DNA from: Rhodococcus sp. 06-235-1A
Lineage (GTDB): Bacteria > Actinomycetota > Actinomycetes > Mycobacteriales > Mycobacteriaceae
Reading direction: 5' to 3'
Assembly: GCF_002258785.1 (NCBI RefSeq)
Contig: NZ_NOYI01000024.1
Span: forward strand, 1-64,000
Length of the DNA stretch: 64,000 nucleotides
Made by a program: the position numbers and the translations under genes. The notes under the pieces were generated by a model. That model saw only the letters and a list, made by a program, of their open reading frames with translations, made no database searches and was not told where the DNA came from. Below are positions 52,986-60,684 of this stretch, piece after piece (position 1 is the first letter of the stretch; every line of letters begins with the position of its first letter).

Positions 52986-54311
52986 ATGAAAAACCTCGCT
53001 CGCGGGGAGAACTGCCCCGCTCCGACCGGACCACTGACGGTGACATTGGATACATCGACCTCGGTCGATGTATCCGCGCTGCTGTTGGGGCCGGACGGAC
53101 GTGTGCGTTCGGACGCGGATCTGGTGTTCTACAACCAGCCCGCGGGCGCAGGCGTGGACTACCGCCGCGCGCCGTCCGGCCATCTGGTCCGGGTGGATCC
53201 GTCTGCGATTCCACCCGACATAGAGACCGTTGCGATCGCAGCCTCGCTGGACGGAAGTGGTCCCGCAACATTTGCCGCCGCGGGCCCTACTTCGGTGACG
53301 GTCTCCGATGCGTCGGGCACGGCCCAGGTCGGGTTTGCGGCCGAAGCTCTCGGGAACGAGAGCGCGCTGGTGTGCCTGGAGTTCTACCGGCGCGGTGAGC
53401 AGTGGAAGATCCGCGCTGTCGGCCAGGGATACGCGGACGGGTTGGCCGGTCTGGCCACCGCTTTCGGTATCAGTATCGACTACGACGAGCAGCCGCCGCC
53501 CGAGGTACCGACGGCAACCGCCTCACAAGAAATCGAACCGCCCGTTGATTCATCTGTCCACCGAGGAGTTCTGGCCATGAGAAGCGAACTGTTCGCGCCT
53601 GCCCACGCCGAGGTTCCCGGGTCGGGCATTCAGAAGCAGGGCAGCAAGATGTGCCGCGTCGGCATGAACGGCGAGCTGATGGCCCGCGCGGGCTCGATGG
53701 TGGCGTACCAGGGGAACCTGCAGTTCGAGGCCAAGGGCTCAGGGGGTATCGGCCGGGCGTTGAAGCAGGCACTGTCCGGCGAGGGTGTGCCACTGATGAA
53801 GGTCACGGGCCAGGGCGATCTGTTTCTCGCCAATGCCGCACAGGACGTCCACCTGATCGACCTGGACGGCACGGATGGGCTGACCATCAACGGTGCCAAC
53901 GTCCTTGCCTTCGAGTCCTCGCTGAGTTACGACATCAAGCGAGTCCAGGGTGCGGCGGCAGGTGGAAACGCGGGCTTCTTCAATTGCGTGTTCACCGGGC
54001 GTGGGCGGATCGCCATCACGACCGACGGCGTACCGGTGGTGCTGAACGTCGATCAGCCGACGTTCGCCGACCCACAAGCTGCGGTGGCCTGGTCGTCTTC
54101 TCTGCAGACGAGAGTCAAGAAGAACGATTCGTTCGGCCTCGGCACACTCATCGGACGCAGCACCGGCGAACGATTCACCCTGGAATTCGCCGGTCAGGGC
54201 TTCGTCGTGGTCCAGCCGTCGGAGCAACCGCCGGGCGGACTGATCGGCGGCAGCGGAAGCGGGGAGCAGGCCGGAGTCGGCGGAGCACTCGGCGGCCTGC
54301 TCGGCAGGTAA
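52986..54311 (+). CDS. TerD-AIM24 fusion protein
   Basis: A 441-aa protein. Residues 1-165 resemble a TerD/CABP fold (NLARGENCPAPTGPLTVTLD, LVFYNQPAGAGVDYRR, ESALVCLEFYRRGEQWKIRA, GQGYADGLAGLATAFGI), found in tellurite/stress Ca2+-binding proteins. After a Pro/Glu linker, residues 195-430 are an AIM24 domain (VGMNGELMARAGSMVAYQGN, GQGDLFLANAAQDVHLIDLD, LTLEFAGQGFVVVQP-like end). A Gly-rich tail closes it. It follows the ATPase gene by 33 bp and ends at a bidirectional terminator. Function uncertain; possibly envelope stress. Confidence 0.78.
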   Translation: MKNLARGENCPAPTGPLTVTLDTSTSVDVSALLLGPDGRVRSDADLVFYNQPAGAGVDYRRAPSGHLVRVDPSAIPPDIETVAIAASLDGSGPATFAAAGPTSVTVSDASGTAQVGFAAEALGNESALVCLEFYRRGEQWKIRAVGQGYADGLAGLATAFGISIDYDEQPPPEVPTATASQEIEPPVDSSVHRGVLAMRSELFAPAHAEVPGSGIQKQGSKMCRVGMNGELMARAGSMVAYQGNLQFEAKGSGGIGRALKQALSGEGVPLMKVTGQGDLFLANAAQDVHLIDLDGTDGLTINGANVLAFESSLSYDIKRVQGAAAGGNAGFFNCVFTGRGRIAITTDGVPVVLNVDQPTFADPQAAVAWSSSLQTRVKKNDSFGLGTLIGRSTGERFTLEFAGQGFVVVQPSEQPPGGLIGGSGSGEQAGVGGALGGLLGR

Positions 54312-54337
54312 GGACAGGCACCGACGAACCGGGTACG

Positions 54338-54372
54338 AAAAAACCCACCCCCGGAACCGAGGGTGGGTTTTT
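54338..54372. terminator. Bidirectional terminator between TerD-AIM24 gene and rpsQ
   Basis: Six A (54338-54343), CCCACCC, a 10-nt loop, GGGTGGG, then five T (54368-54372): T-tracts on both strands, closing the rightward TerD-AIM24 gene and the leftward S10 operon. Confidence 0.93.
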
Positions 54373-54386
54373 CGAGCACAGGGTGC

Positions 54387-54665
54387 TTACTTGGCCTTCT
54401 CGAGGACCTCGACCAGTCGCCAGTGCTTGGTGGCGGACAGCGGACGGGTCTCCATGAGCTGAACGCGATCGCCTACGCCGGCGTCGCCCTTCTCGTCATG
54501 TGCCTTGACCTTGGTGGTACGACGGATGATCTTGCTGTAGAGGGGGTGCTTGACCCTGTCCTCGAGCTCGACCACGATCGTCTTTTCCATCTTGTCGGAT
54601 ACGACGTAGCCGATCCGGACCTTACGGTTGTTGCGCTCTTCAGTCACAGTGTTTTCCTCGCTCAT
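54387..54665 (-). CDS. rpsQ: 30S ribosomal protein S17
   Basis: A 92-aa OB-fold protein: RKVRIGYVVSDKMEKTIVVE and KVKAHDEKGDAGVGDRVQLM are diagnostic. Last gene of the S10 block; its start overlaps the rpmC stop by 4 bp. A terminator follows 15 bp after the stop, so rplN is not on this transcript. Confidence 0.97.
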   Translation of the reverse strand: MSEENTVTEERNNRKVRIGYVVSDKMEKTIVVELEDRVKHPLYSKIIRRTTKVKAHDEKGDAGVGDRVQLMETRPLSATKHWRLVEVLEKAK

Positions 54666-54907
54666 GCTGCGTCACCTGCTGTGCCCTCGGAAGGACCAGA
54701 GGCCAAGCCGAGCTCACGTTCGCGGAGCACCGTGTAGATACGCGCGATCTCGTGGCGCACCACGCGCAGTCGACGGTTGTTGTCCAACTGGCCGGTAGCC
54801 ATCTGGAAACGAAGGTTGAACAGCTCTTCCTTCGACTCACGCAGCTTGGTGACCAGCTCTTCACCGGTGAGCTCGCGGAGCTCTGCGGCTGGGGTTCCGG
54901 TAGCCAT
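54662..54907 (-). CDS. rpmC: 50S ribosomal protein L29
   Basis: An 81-aa helical-hairpin protein at the peptide tunnel exit: TGEELVTKLRESKEELFNLR, then FQMATGQLDNNRRLRVVRHE. Overlaps rplP by 1 bp and rpsQ by 4 bp. Confidence 0.97.
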   Translation of the reverse strand: MATGTPAAELRELTGEELVTKLRESKEELFNLRFQMATGQLDNNRRLRVVRHEIARIYTVLRERELGLASGPSEGTAGDAA

Positions 54908-55323
54908 CAGAACTGCTCCTCCCTGGTGATGATGCGTGCCTTGATGGGCAGCTTGTGGATGGCGCGAGTCAATGCCTCACGCGCGATGGTCTCGTCGGGG
55001 TACGACAGCTCGAAGAGCACGCGACCCGGCTTGACGTTCGCGATCCACCACTCGGGCGAACCCTTACCGGAACCCATGCGGGTCTCGGCAGGCTTCTTGG
55101 TGAGCGGGCGGTCCGGGAAGATGTTGATCCAGACCTTGCCGCCACGCTTGATGTGGCGAGTGATCGCGATACGAGCGGACTCGATCTGACGGTTGGTGAT
55201 GTAGGCGGGCTCGAGAGCCTGGATGCCGTAGTCACCGAATGTCACCTGAGTTCCGCCCTTGGCGGCACCCGAACGCTTCGGGTGGTGCTGCTTGCGGTGC
55301 TTGACCCGGCGGGGGATCAACAT
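54907..55323 (-). CDS. rplP: 50S ribosomal protein L16
   Basis: A 138-aa L16 near the A-site tRNA: MLIPRRVKHRKQHHPKRSGA, INIFPDRPLTKKPAETRMGS and PEWWIANVKPGRVLFELSYP. Three bases after rpsC. Confidence 0.98.
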   Translation of the reverse strand: MLIPRRVKHRKQHHPKRSGAAKGGTQVTFGDYGIQALEPAYITNRQIESARIAITRHIKRGGKVWINIFPDRPLTKKPAETRMGSGKGSPEWWIANVKPGRVLFELSYPDETIAREALTRAIHKLPIKARIITREEQF

Positions 55324-55326
55324 GCG

Positions 55327-56136
55327 TCAGCCCTCCTGAGTGGGCTCGGTCGAGGCCGGAGCCTCGGTTGCGGATGCCGCGCGGCCGGCCTCGGTGCTGG
55401 TCGCCGTGGTGCCCGAGGCACCGCTGCGACGCGGACGAGTGGGACGCTCACGACGGGGACGGTCTGCACCGGCGGCCGGAGCCGCAGCGGCAGCGAGTTC
55501 ACGCCGTCCGCCGACGATGTCGCCCTTGTAGATCCAGACCTTCACGCCGATGCGGCCGAAGGTGGTCTTGGCCTCGTACAGCCCGTAGTCGATGTCGGCA
55601 CGGAGTGTGTGCAGGGGAACGCGTCCCTCGCGGTAGAACTCCGAGCGAGACATTTCAGCGCCACCGAGACGGCCGGAGCACTGAACACGAATGCCCTTGA
55701 CGTTCGGCTGACGCATGGCCGACTGAATGGCCTTACGCATTGCGCGACGGAATGCGACGCGGTTGCTGAGCTGCTCGGCAACACCCTGAGCCACGAGCTG
55801 AGCCTCGGACTCGGCGTTCTTGACCTCGAGGATGTTGAGCTGAACCTGCTTGCCGGTCAGCTTCTCGAGAGCTCCGCGGATGCGGTCGGCCTCGGCGCCA
55901 CGACGACCGATGACGATGCCGGGACGTGCCGTGTGGATGTCCACCCGAACACGATCACGGGTGCGCTCGATCTCGACCTTCGCGATGCCTGCGCGCTCCA
56001 TGCCGGTGGCAAGAAGCTTGCGGATCTCGACGTCTTCCTTGACGTACTCCGAGTACTGCTTGTCTGCGTACCAGCGCGACTTCCAGTCAGTGGTGATACC
56101 CAAGCGGAAGCCGTGCGGGTTGATTTTCTGACCCAC
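55327..56136 (-). CDS. rpsC: 30S ribosomal protein S3
   Basis: A 269-aa S3 with the KH domain (GIVIGRRGAEADRIRGALEK) and MGQKINPHGFRLGITTDWKS start. A basic/acidic Ala-Pro-Arg-rich tail of about 55 residues is an actinobacterial extension. The ATG overlaps rplV's stop by 1 bp. Confidence 0.98.
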   Translation of the reverse strand: MGQKINPHGFRLGITTDWKSRWYADKQYSEYVKEDVEIRKLLATGMERAGIAKVEIERTRDRVRVDIHTARPGIVIGRRGAEADRIRGALEKLTGKQVQLNILEVKNAESEAQLVAQGVAEQLSNRVAFRRAMRKAIQSAMRQPNVKGIRVQCSGRLGGAEMSRSEFYREGRVPLHTLRADIDYGLYEAKTTFGRIGVKVWIYKGDIVGGRRELAAAAAPAAGADRPRRERPTRPRRSGASGTTATSTEAGRAASATEAPASTEPTQEG

Positions 56137-56558
56137 TACTGAGCCCCTTCCTTGGACGCCTGGCCCTTACGACGGTTACGAGACGTTCCGCCGGTCTTGG
56201 GCAGGCTTTCGACGATCACCGTGATGTGGCTGGTGCGCTTACGAATCCGGAATGCCCGGCCCTGAGCGCGCGGCTGGAATCGCTTGAGGGTTGCACCCTC
56301 GTCGACGAAAGCAGTGGCGACGATCAGCGTGCTGGGATCGAGATCCAGGTTGTTCTCGGCGTTGGCCGCTGCGGAGGCGATCACCTTGGCGACCGGCTCG
56401 CTCGCTGCCTGCGGCGCGAACTTGAGGATGTTGAGCGCGTCCTCGACGGAGCGCCCACGAACCAGATCCACGACGCGACGTGCCTTCATCGGCGTGACGC
56501 GAACGTGCTTCGCTACGGCCTTGGCAGTCGGATTGGCGGTGGGGGTGAAGTTGGTCAT
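56136..56558 (-). CDS. rplV: 50S ribosomal protein L22
   Basis: A 140-aa L22, its hairpin lining the peptide tunnel: VRVTPMKARRVVDLVRGRSV, LKRFQPRAQGRAFRIRKRTS, and a basic tail. Overlaps rpsS by 4 bp (ATGA). Confidence 0.98.
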   Translation of the reverse strand: MTNFTPTANPTAKAVAKHVRVTPMKARRVVDLVRGRSVEDALNILKFAPQAASEPVAKVIASAAANAENNLDLDPSTLIVATAFVDEGATLKRFQPRAQGRAFRIRKRTSHITVIVESLPKTGGTSRNRRKGQASKEGAQ

Positions 56559-56836
56559 CGCCTCTTCGCCTTCCGGTCGTCCTTGATGTGACCCTTGAAC
56601 GTGCGGGTCGGTGCGAACTCCCCGAGCTTGTGGCCGACCATGGAGTCGGACACGAACACCGGTACGTGCTTACGACCGTCGTGGACGGCGAAAGTGTGAC
56701 CGATGAAGTCGGGCAGGATTGTCGATCGACGGGACCAGGTCTTGATGACCTGCTTGGTTCCCTTGTCGTTCTGGACGTCAACCTTCGCGAGGAGGTGATC
56801 GTCTACGAACGGGCCTTTCTTCAGGCTGCGTGGCAT
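56555..56836 (-). CDS. rpsS: 30S ribosomal protein S19
   Basis: A 93-aa S19 from the ATG at 56836: MPRSLKKGPFVDDHLLAKVD, SRRSTILPDFIGHTFAVHDG and LGEFAPTRTFKGHIKDDRKA. The frame extends 17 codons upstream but lacks the family start there. Confidence 0.98.
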   Translation of the reverse strand: MPRSLKKGPFVDDHLLAKVDVQNDKGTKQVIKTWSRRSTILPDFIGHTFAVHDGRKHVPVFVSDSMVGHKLGEFAPTRTFKGHIKDDRKAKRR

Positions 56837-56849
56837 TCTGAACTCCCTC

Positions 56850-57686
56850 CTAGCGCTTGTTCTTGCCGGTACGACGACGACGGACAATCAGCTTGTCGCT
56901 CGCCTTGTTCTTGCGGGTACGGCCTTCCGGCTGTCCCCAGGGGCTGACCGGGTGGCGTCCACCGGAGGTCTTGCCCTCGCCGCCACCGTGCGGGTGGTCG
57001 ACCGGGTTCATCACGACACCACGAACGGTCGGGCGCTTGCCCTTCCAGCGCATGCGGCCGGCCTTGCCCCAGTTGATGTTCGACTGCTCGGCGTTGCCGA
57101 CCTCGCCGACGGTTGCGCGGCAGCGCACGTCGACGCGACGGATCTCACCGGACGGCATACGCAGCGTGGCGTAGGGGCCTTCCTTGCCGAGGAGCTGAAT
57201 GCTCGCTCCAGCGGAGCGGGCCATCTTCGCGCCACCGCCCGGACGGAGTTCGACCGCGTGAATGGTCGTACCCGTCGGGATGTTGCGCAGGGGCAGGTTG
57301 TTGCCGGGCTTGATGTCGGCGTTGGCACCCTGCTCGATCGGCGATCCCTGGGCGATGCCCTTGGGTGCGACGATGTAGCGCTTCTCGCCGTCTGCGAAGT
57401 GCAGCAGTGCGATGTTCGCGGTGCGGTTGGGGTCGTACTCGATGTGAGCGACCTTGGCCGGCACGCCGTCCTTGTCGTTGCGACGGAAATCGATGAGACG
57501 GTACGCACGCTTGTGACCGCCACCCTTGTGCCGGGTGGTGATACGACCGTGTGCGTTACGTCCACCGCGACCGTGCAGCGGGCGGATCAGCGACTTCTCG
57601 GGGGTCGAACGCGTGATCTCAGCGAAATCGGAAACGCTGGAGCCACGACGGCCCGGGGTTGTCGGCTTGTATTTACGGATTGCCAT
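56850..57686 (-). CDS. rplB: 50S ribosomal protein L2
   Basis: A 278-aa L2 that supports peptidyl transferase assembly: MAIRKYKPTTPGRRGSSVSD start, the RGGRNAHGRITTRHKGGGHK loop and VVMNPVDHPHGGGEGKTSGG near the C-terminus are universal marks. Confidence 0.99.
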   Translation of the reverse strand: MAIRKYKPTTPGRRGSSVSDFAEITRSTPEKSLIRPLHGRGGRNAHGRITTRHKGGGHKRAYRLIDFRRNDKDGVPAKVAHIEYDPNRTANIALLHFADGEKRYIVAPKGIAQGSPIEQGANADIKPGNNLPLRNIPTGTTIHAVELRPGGGAKMARSAGASIQLLGKEGPYATLRMPSGEIRRVDVRCRATVGEVGNAEQSNINWGKAGRMRWKGKRPTVRGVVMNPVDHPHGGGEGKTSGGRHPVSPWGQPEGRTRKNKASDKLIVRRRRTGKNKR

Positions 57687-57725
57687 GAGTCTTCTCGTCC
57701 TCTATATCCGAAGAGTCCCAGTCGC

Positions 57726-58031
57726 TTACGCGACCGGACCTCCGAAGATCTCGATGGGCTTGCTGTCGGCGGAGAGCGTTACGAGCGCGCGCTTGGTGTC
57801 CTTGCGCTTGCCGTAACCGAACCGGGTCCGCTTACGCTTGCCCTGACGGTTCATCGTGTTGACGCTGGTCACGGTGACGTCGAAGATCTTCTCGACGGCA
57901 ATCTTGATCTGCGTCTTGTTCGAGTCCGGGTGCACCAGGAACGTGTACGTGCCTTCTTCGATCAGTCCGTAGGACTTCTCGGAGATGACCGGTGCCAGCA
58001 AGATGTCGCGGGGATCGGCGATCGTGGTCAC
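57726..58031 (-). CDS. rplW: 50S ribosomal protein L23
   Basis: A 101-aa tunnel-exit protein that docks trigger factor and SRP: RDILLAPVISEKSYGLIEEG and TSVNTMNRQGKRKRTRFGYG. Overlaps rplD by 4 bp. Confidence 0.98.
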   Translation of the reverse strand: MTTIADPRDILLAPVISEKSYGLIEEGTYTFLVHPDSNKTQIKIAVEKIFDVTVTSVNTMNRQGKRKRTRFGYGKRKDTKRALVTLSADSKPIEIFGGPVA

Positions 58032-58705
58032 TTGCTTGCCTCCTCGTTCTTTGCAGGCCCAGCGATGAAGGTGTTCAGCGCTTCCACGCTGAAGATGACG
58101 TCATCGGCGTTGAGCACGTCGTACGTGTTGAGCTGGTCGGGTGCGATGGGATGCACGCCGTCCAGGTTCTGGACGCTCTTCCAGGCCGCGGTGTCCTCGC
58201 GTCCGACGACGAGCAGGACCTTCTTGCGGTCCGAGAGCTCGGCGAGGAACGACTTCGCACCCTTGGTGGATGGAATCTGTCCGGCGACCAGTTCGGTGAT
58301 CACGTGGATACGCTCGCTGCGTGCCCGGTCGGAGAGGGCACCGCGCAACGCGGCAGCCTTCATCTTCTTGGGGGTGCGCTGGCTGTAGTCACGCGGCTGC
58401 GGTCCGTGGACCGTGCCACCGCCGACGAACTGAGGTGCGCGGGTCGAGCCCTGACGGGCGCGGCCGGTTCCCTTCTGGCGGTACGGCTTCTTGCCACCGC
58501 CGCGAACCTCGCCACGAGTCTTCGTGGAGTGCGTTCCCTGGCGTGCCGCTGCGAGCTGCGCAATGACGACCTGGTGGAGGAGCGCGATGTTCGCGGGAGC
58601 GTCGAAGATTGCCGAAGGCAGATCGACGGTTCCGTTGGTCTTGCCACCGGCCTCCTTGACGTCCAGCGTCAAATTGGTTTCGGTCTTCTTGTCGAGGCTG
58701 GTCAT
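58028..58705 (-). CDS. rplD: 50S ribosomal protein L4
   Basis: A 225-aa L4: basic loop RGTHSTKTRGEVRGGGKKPY and RQKGTGRARQGSTRAPQFVG line the peptide tunnel. In E. coli L4 represses the S10 operon through its leader; here the rpsJ leader of about 400 nt leaves room for such control, untested. Overlaps rplC by 4 bp. Confidence 0.98.
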   Translation of the reverse strand: MTSLDKKTETNLTLDVKEAGGKTNGTVDLPSAIFDAPANIALLHQVVIAQLAAARQGTHSTKTRGEVRGGGKKPYRQKGTGRARQGSTRAPQFVGGGTVHGPQPRDYSQRTPKKMKAAALRGALSDRARSERIHVITELVAGQIPSTKGAKSFLAELSDRKKVLLVVGREDTAAWKSVQNLDGVHPIAPDQLNTYDVLNADDVIFSVEALNTFIAGPAKNEEASK

Positions 58706-59367
58706 GCCCGTGCACCACCCTTCAATGCAGACTTGACGATCACGACGTTGCCGCGACGGCCCGGGATCGCTCCCTTGATCAGCAGCAGACCGTTCTCGCT
58801 GTCCACCTTGTGGACCGAGAGGTTCTGCGTGGTTACGCGATCGCCGCCCATACGTCCGGACATGCGCATTCCCTTGAATACGCGGCCCGGCGTTGCGCAG
58901 CCACCGATGGATCCGGGGCGACGGTGGACAGCCTGTGCACCGTGGCTCGCGCCCTGACCCTTGAAGCCGTGACGCTTCATGGTTCCGGCGAAGCCCTTGC
59001 CCTTGCTGGTTCCGGTGACGTCGACGTATGCGCCGTCCTCGAACACTGCAGCGGTGAGCTCCTGGCCGACCTCGAACTGCGAGGCGTCGGCAACGCGGAT
59101 CTCCACGATGTGGCGACGCGGCGTGACACCTGCCTTCTCGAACTGGCCGGTGGTGGGCTTGTTCACCTTGCGCGGATCGATCGCACCGAATGCGACCTGG
59201 ACGGCGCTGTAGCCGTCACGTTCCTGGGTGCGGATCTGGGTGACCACATTGGGGCCTGCCTTGATCACGGTCACCGGAACGACGCGGTTGTTCTCGTCGA
59301 AGACCTGGGTCATTCCGAGCTTGGTGCCCAGAATTCCTGTCGCAGGCCGGTTCTTGTTATCAGTCAT
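58702..59367 (-). CDS. rplC: 50S ribosomal protein L3
   Basis: A 221-aa L3 from the ATG at 59367, behind GCGGAG: MTDNKNRPATGILGTKLGMT, GTSKGKGFAGTMKRHGFKGQ and HRRPGSIGGCATPGRVFKGM are diagnostic. An upstream GTG at 59385 overlapping rpsJ would add six residues and is less likely. Confidence 0.97.
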   Translation of the reverse strand: MTDNKNRPATGILGTKLGMTQVFDENNRVVPVTVIKAGPNVVTQIRTQERDGYSAVQVAFGAIDPRKVNKPTTGQFEKAGVTPRRHIVEIRVADASQFEVGQELTAAVFEDGAYVDVTGTSKGKGFAGTMKRHGFKGQGASHGAQAVHRRPGSIGGCATPGRVFKGMRMSGRMGGDRVTTQNLSVHKVDSENGLLLIKGAIPGRRGNVVIVKSALKGGARA

Positions 59368-59381
59368 CGTTGTCTCCGCGC

Positions 59382-59687
59382 TCACTGGATGTTGACGTCG
59401 ACACTGGCCGGGAGGTCGATGCGCATGAGCGCGTCCACCGTCTTCGGTGTCGGGTCGAGGATGTCAATGAGCCGCTTGTGAGTACGCATCTCGAAGTGTT
59501 CGCGCGAGTCCTTGTACTTGTGCGGCGAACGGATGACGCAGTACACGTTCTTCTCTGTCGGCAACGGCACCGGTCCGACGACGCGGGCACCCGTACGGGT
59601 GACCGTTTCGACGATCTTGCGCGCTGACGCGTCGATCGCCTCATGGTCGTAGGCCTTGAGCCTGATGCGGATCTTTTGTCCCGCCAC
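59382..59687 (-). CDS. rpsJ: 30S ribosomal protein S10
   Basis: A 101-aa S10 from a GTG preceded by AAGGA: MAGQKIRIRLKAYDHEAIDA, PLPTEKNVYCVIRSPHKYKD and MRTHKRLIDILDPTPKTVDA. Also the NusE subunit of antitermination complexes. First gene of the rpsJ-rplC-rplD-rplW-rplB-rpsS-rplV-rpsC-rplP-rpmC-rpsQ operon. Confidence 0.98.
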   Translation of the reverse strand: MAGQKIRIRLKAYDHEAIDASARKIVETVTRTGARVVGPVPLPTEKNVYCVIRSPHKYKDSREHFEMRTHKRLIDILDPTPKTVDALMRIDLPASVDVNIQ

Positions 59688-60094
59688 GCTTAGTGTCCTT
59701 TTCTTGCCGCTTGGTCGTAGAACGGGCCGTTCGGCCTGCTCCACCTCGTCTGCACAGTCCCCGAGCCGGCGGAATCCCTCCGACTCGAACTGCCTTCGTG
59801 CACACACGACAGTGAAAAACGTTGACGACCAGGCGTGGCCTGTATCCGTTGCCGCTCTTCATCTGTCATGGTTCTCCGGTCCACGCGGTCGGGCGTGTCG
59901 TGATTCCGCTCATTCTTCTGCGCTGAAACTTTCGCTTCAACCATCCGAATCGAACGAAACCCGCACCGATCGAGCTGGTGGTCCGGACGCGCTCACGTGG
60001 AGCGCTGGTCTCATGTCTTGCTCAGCCGGCCCTGGGGCCGACTCACCTGTTTCAGGCCGCACACATGCGCGTCCCGTGTCCAGGCAACCCGACC

Positions 60095-60123
60095 AGTATG
60101 CCGCAGTCCGGGCGACAGATCAA
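60095..60123 (-). promoter_or_regulatory. Candidate rpsJ (S10 operon) promoter
   Basis: TTGATC (60123-60118) and CATACT (60100-60095) on the leftward strand, 17 bp apart, then GGGTTGCC five bases after the -10. It has the same start-region element as rplN and rpsH. Confidence 0.6.
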
Positions 60124-60148
60124 CTCGGGGTTCGTCGATGTCCGCCGC

Positions 60149-60174
60149 GCTACCTTACCGAGCAGTAAGGTAGC
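60149..60174. promoter_or_regulatory. Perfect palindrome, likely repressor operator
   Basis: GCTACCTTAC (60149-60158) and GTAAGGTAGC (60165-60174), perfect 10-bp arms with a 6-bp centre, ending 3 bp before the ATG at 60178. The form (TTACxxxxxxGTAA core) fits a TetR-family operator. No TetR gene is adjacent in the window. Confidence 0.7.
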
Positions 60175-60177
60175 GCC

Positions 60178-60672
60178 ATGACCACAGTCGAGAGCACCAC
60201 GGGCGCGACCTATCGCGCCTGGTCGAAGCTTCCCAGCAACTCTATCGGGTCCGCCGTGTTCTCCGTCGGCATGTGTCTTCGGGTCCCCTACTTCGCGTCC
60301 GTGCTGCCGCGGGTGGTGGCCCTCGAACCGGGTCGCTGCGAGGTGACCGCACCCAAATGGTTCGGTGTCCGGAACCATCTGGGCACCTTCCATGCCATCG
60401 CCGCATGCAATCTCGCCGAGGTCGCGATGGGCATGCTCGCCGAGGCAACGGTTCCGACGTCGCACCGCTGGATTCCCAAGTCCATGAACGTCGAGTATCT
60501 GACGAAGGCCACCACGTCGCTGCGAGCTGTCGCCGAACTCGACGGTCTCCCCGACTTCGCAGCCGTCACCGACGGACTCGACATCGTCGTGCCGGTCTCG
60601 ATCCGCGACACCGCGGGCGTCGAGGTGGTGCACGCGGACATCACCATCTGGGTCTCTGCCGCCTCGCGTTGA
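60178..60672 (+). CDS. DUF4442/hotdog-fold protein
   Basis: A 164-aa protein with a hotdog-like pattern: VEPGRCEVTAPKWFGVRNHL-like core (reading VALEPGRCEVTAPKWFGVRN), HLGTFHAIAACNLAEVAMGM as the central helix, and a beta tail VVHADITIWVSAASR. DUF4442 proteins are related to acyl-CoA thioesterases such as PaaI. The ATG follows the palindrome at 60149-60174 so closely that a bound repressor would cover its start. It precedes the dehydrogenase-like gene by 12 bp. Confidence 0.75.
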   Translation: MTTVESTTGATYRAWSKLPSNSIGSAVFSVGMCLRVPYFASVLPRVVALEPGRCEVTAPKWFGVRNHLGTFHAIAACNLAEVAMGMLAEATVPTSHRWIPKSMNVEYLTKATTSLRAVAELDGLPDFAAVTDGLDIVVPVSIRDTAGVEVVHADITIWVSAASR

Positions 60673-60684
60673 CATACTCGACCG

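Larger units (their letters stand above)
59688..60177 (-). other. S10 operon leader and divergent regulatory region
   Basis: About 490 bp without a gene. It holds the rpsJ promoter candidate at 60095-60123 and an approximately 400-nt 5' leader, long enough for structural autoregulation, and on the other strand the palindrome at 60149-60174. No stable named leader family was recognised. Confidence 0.6.
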
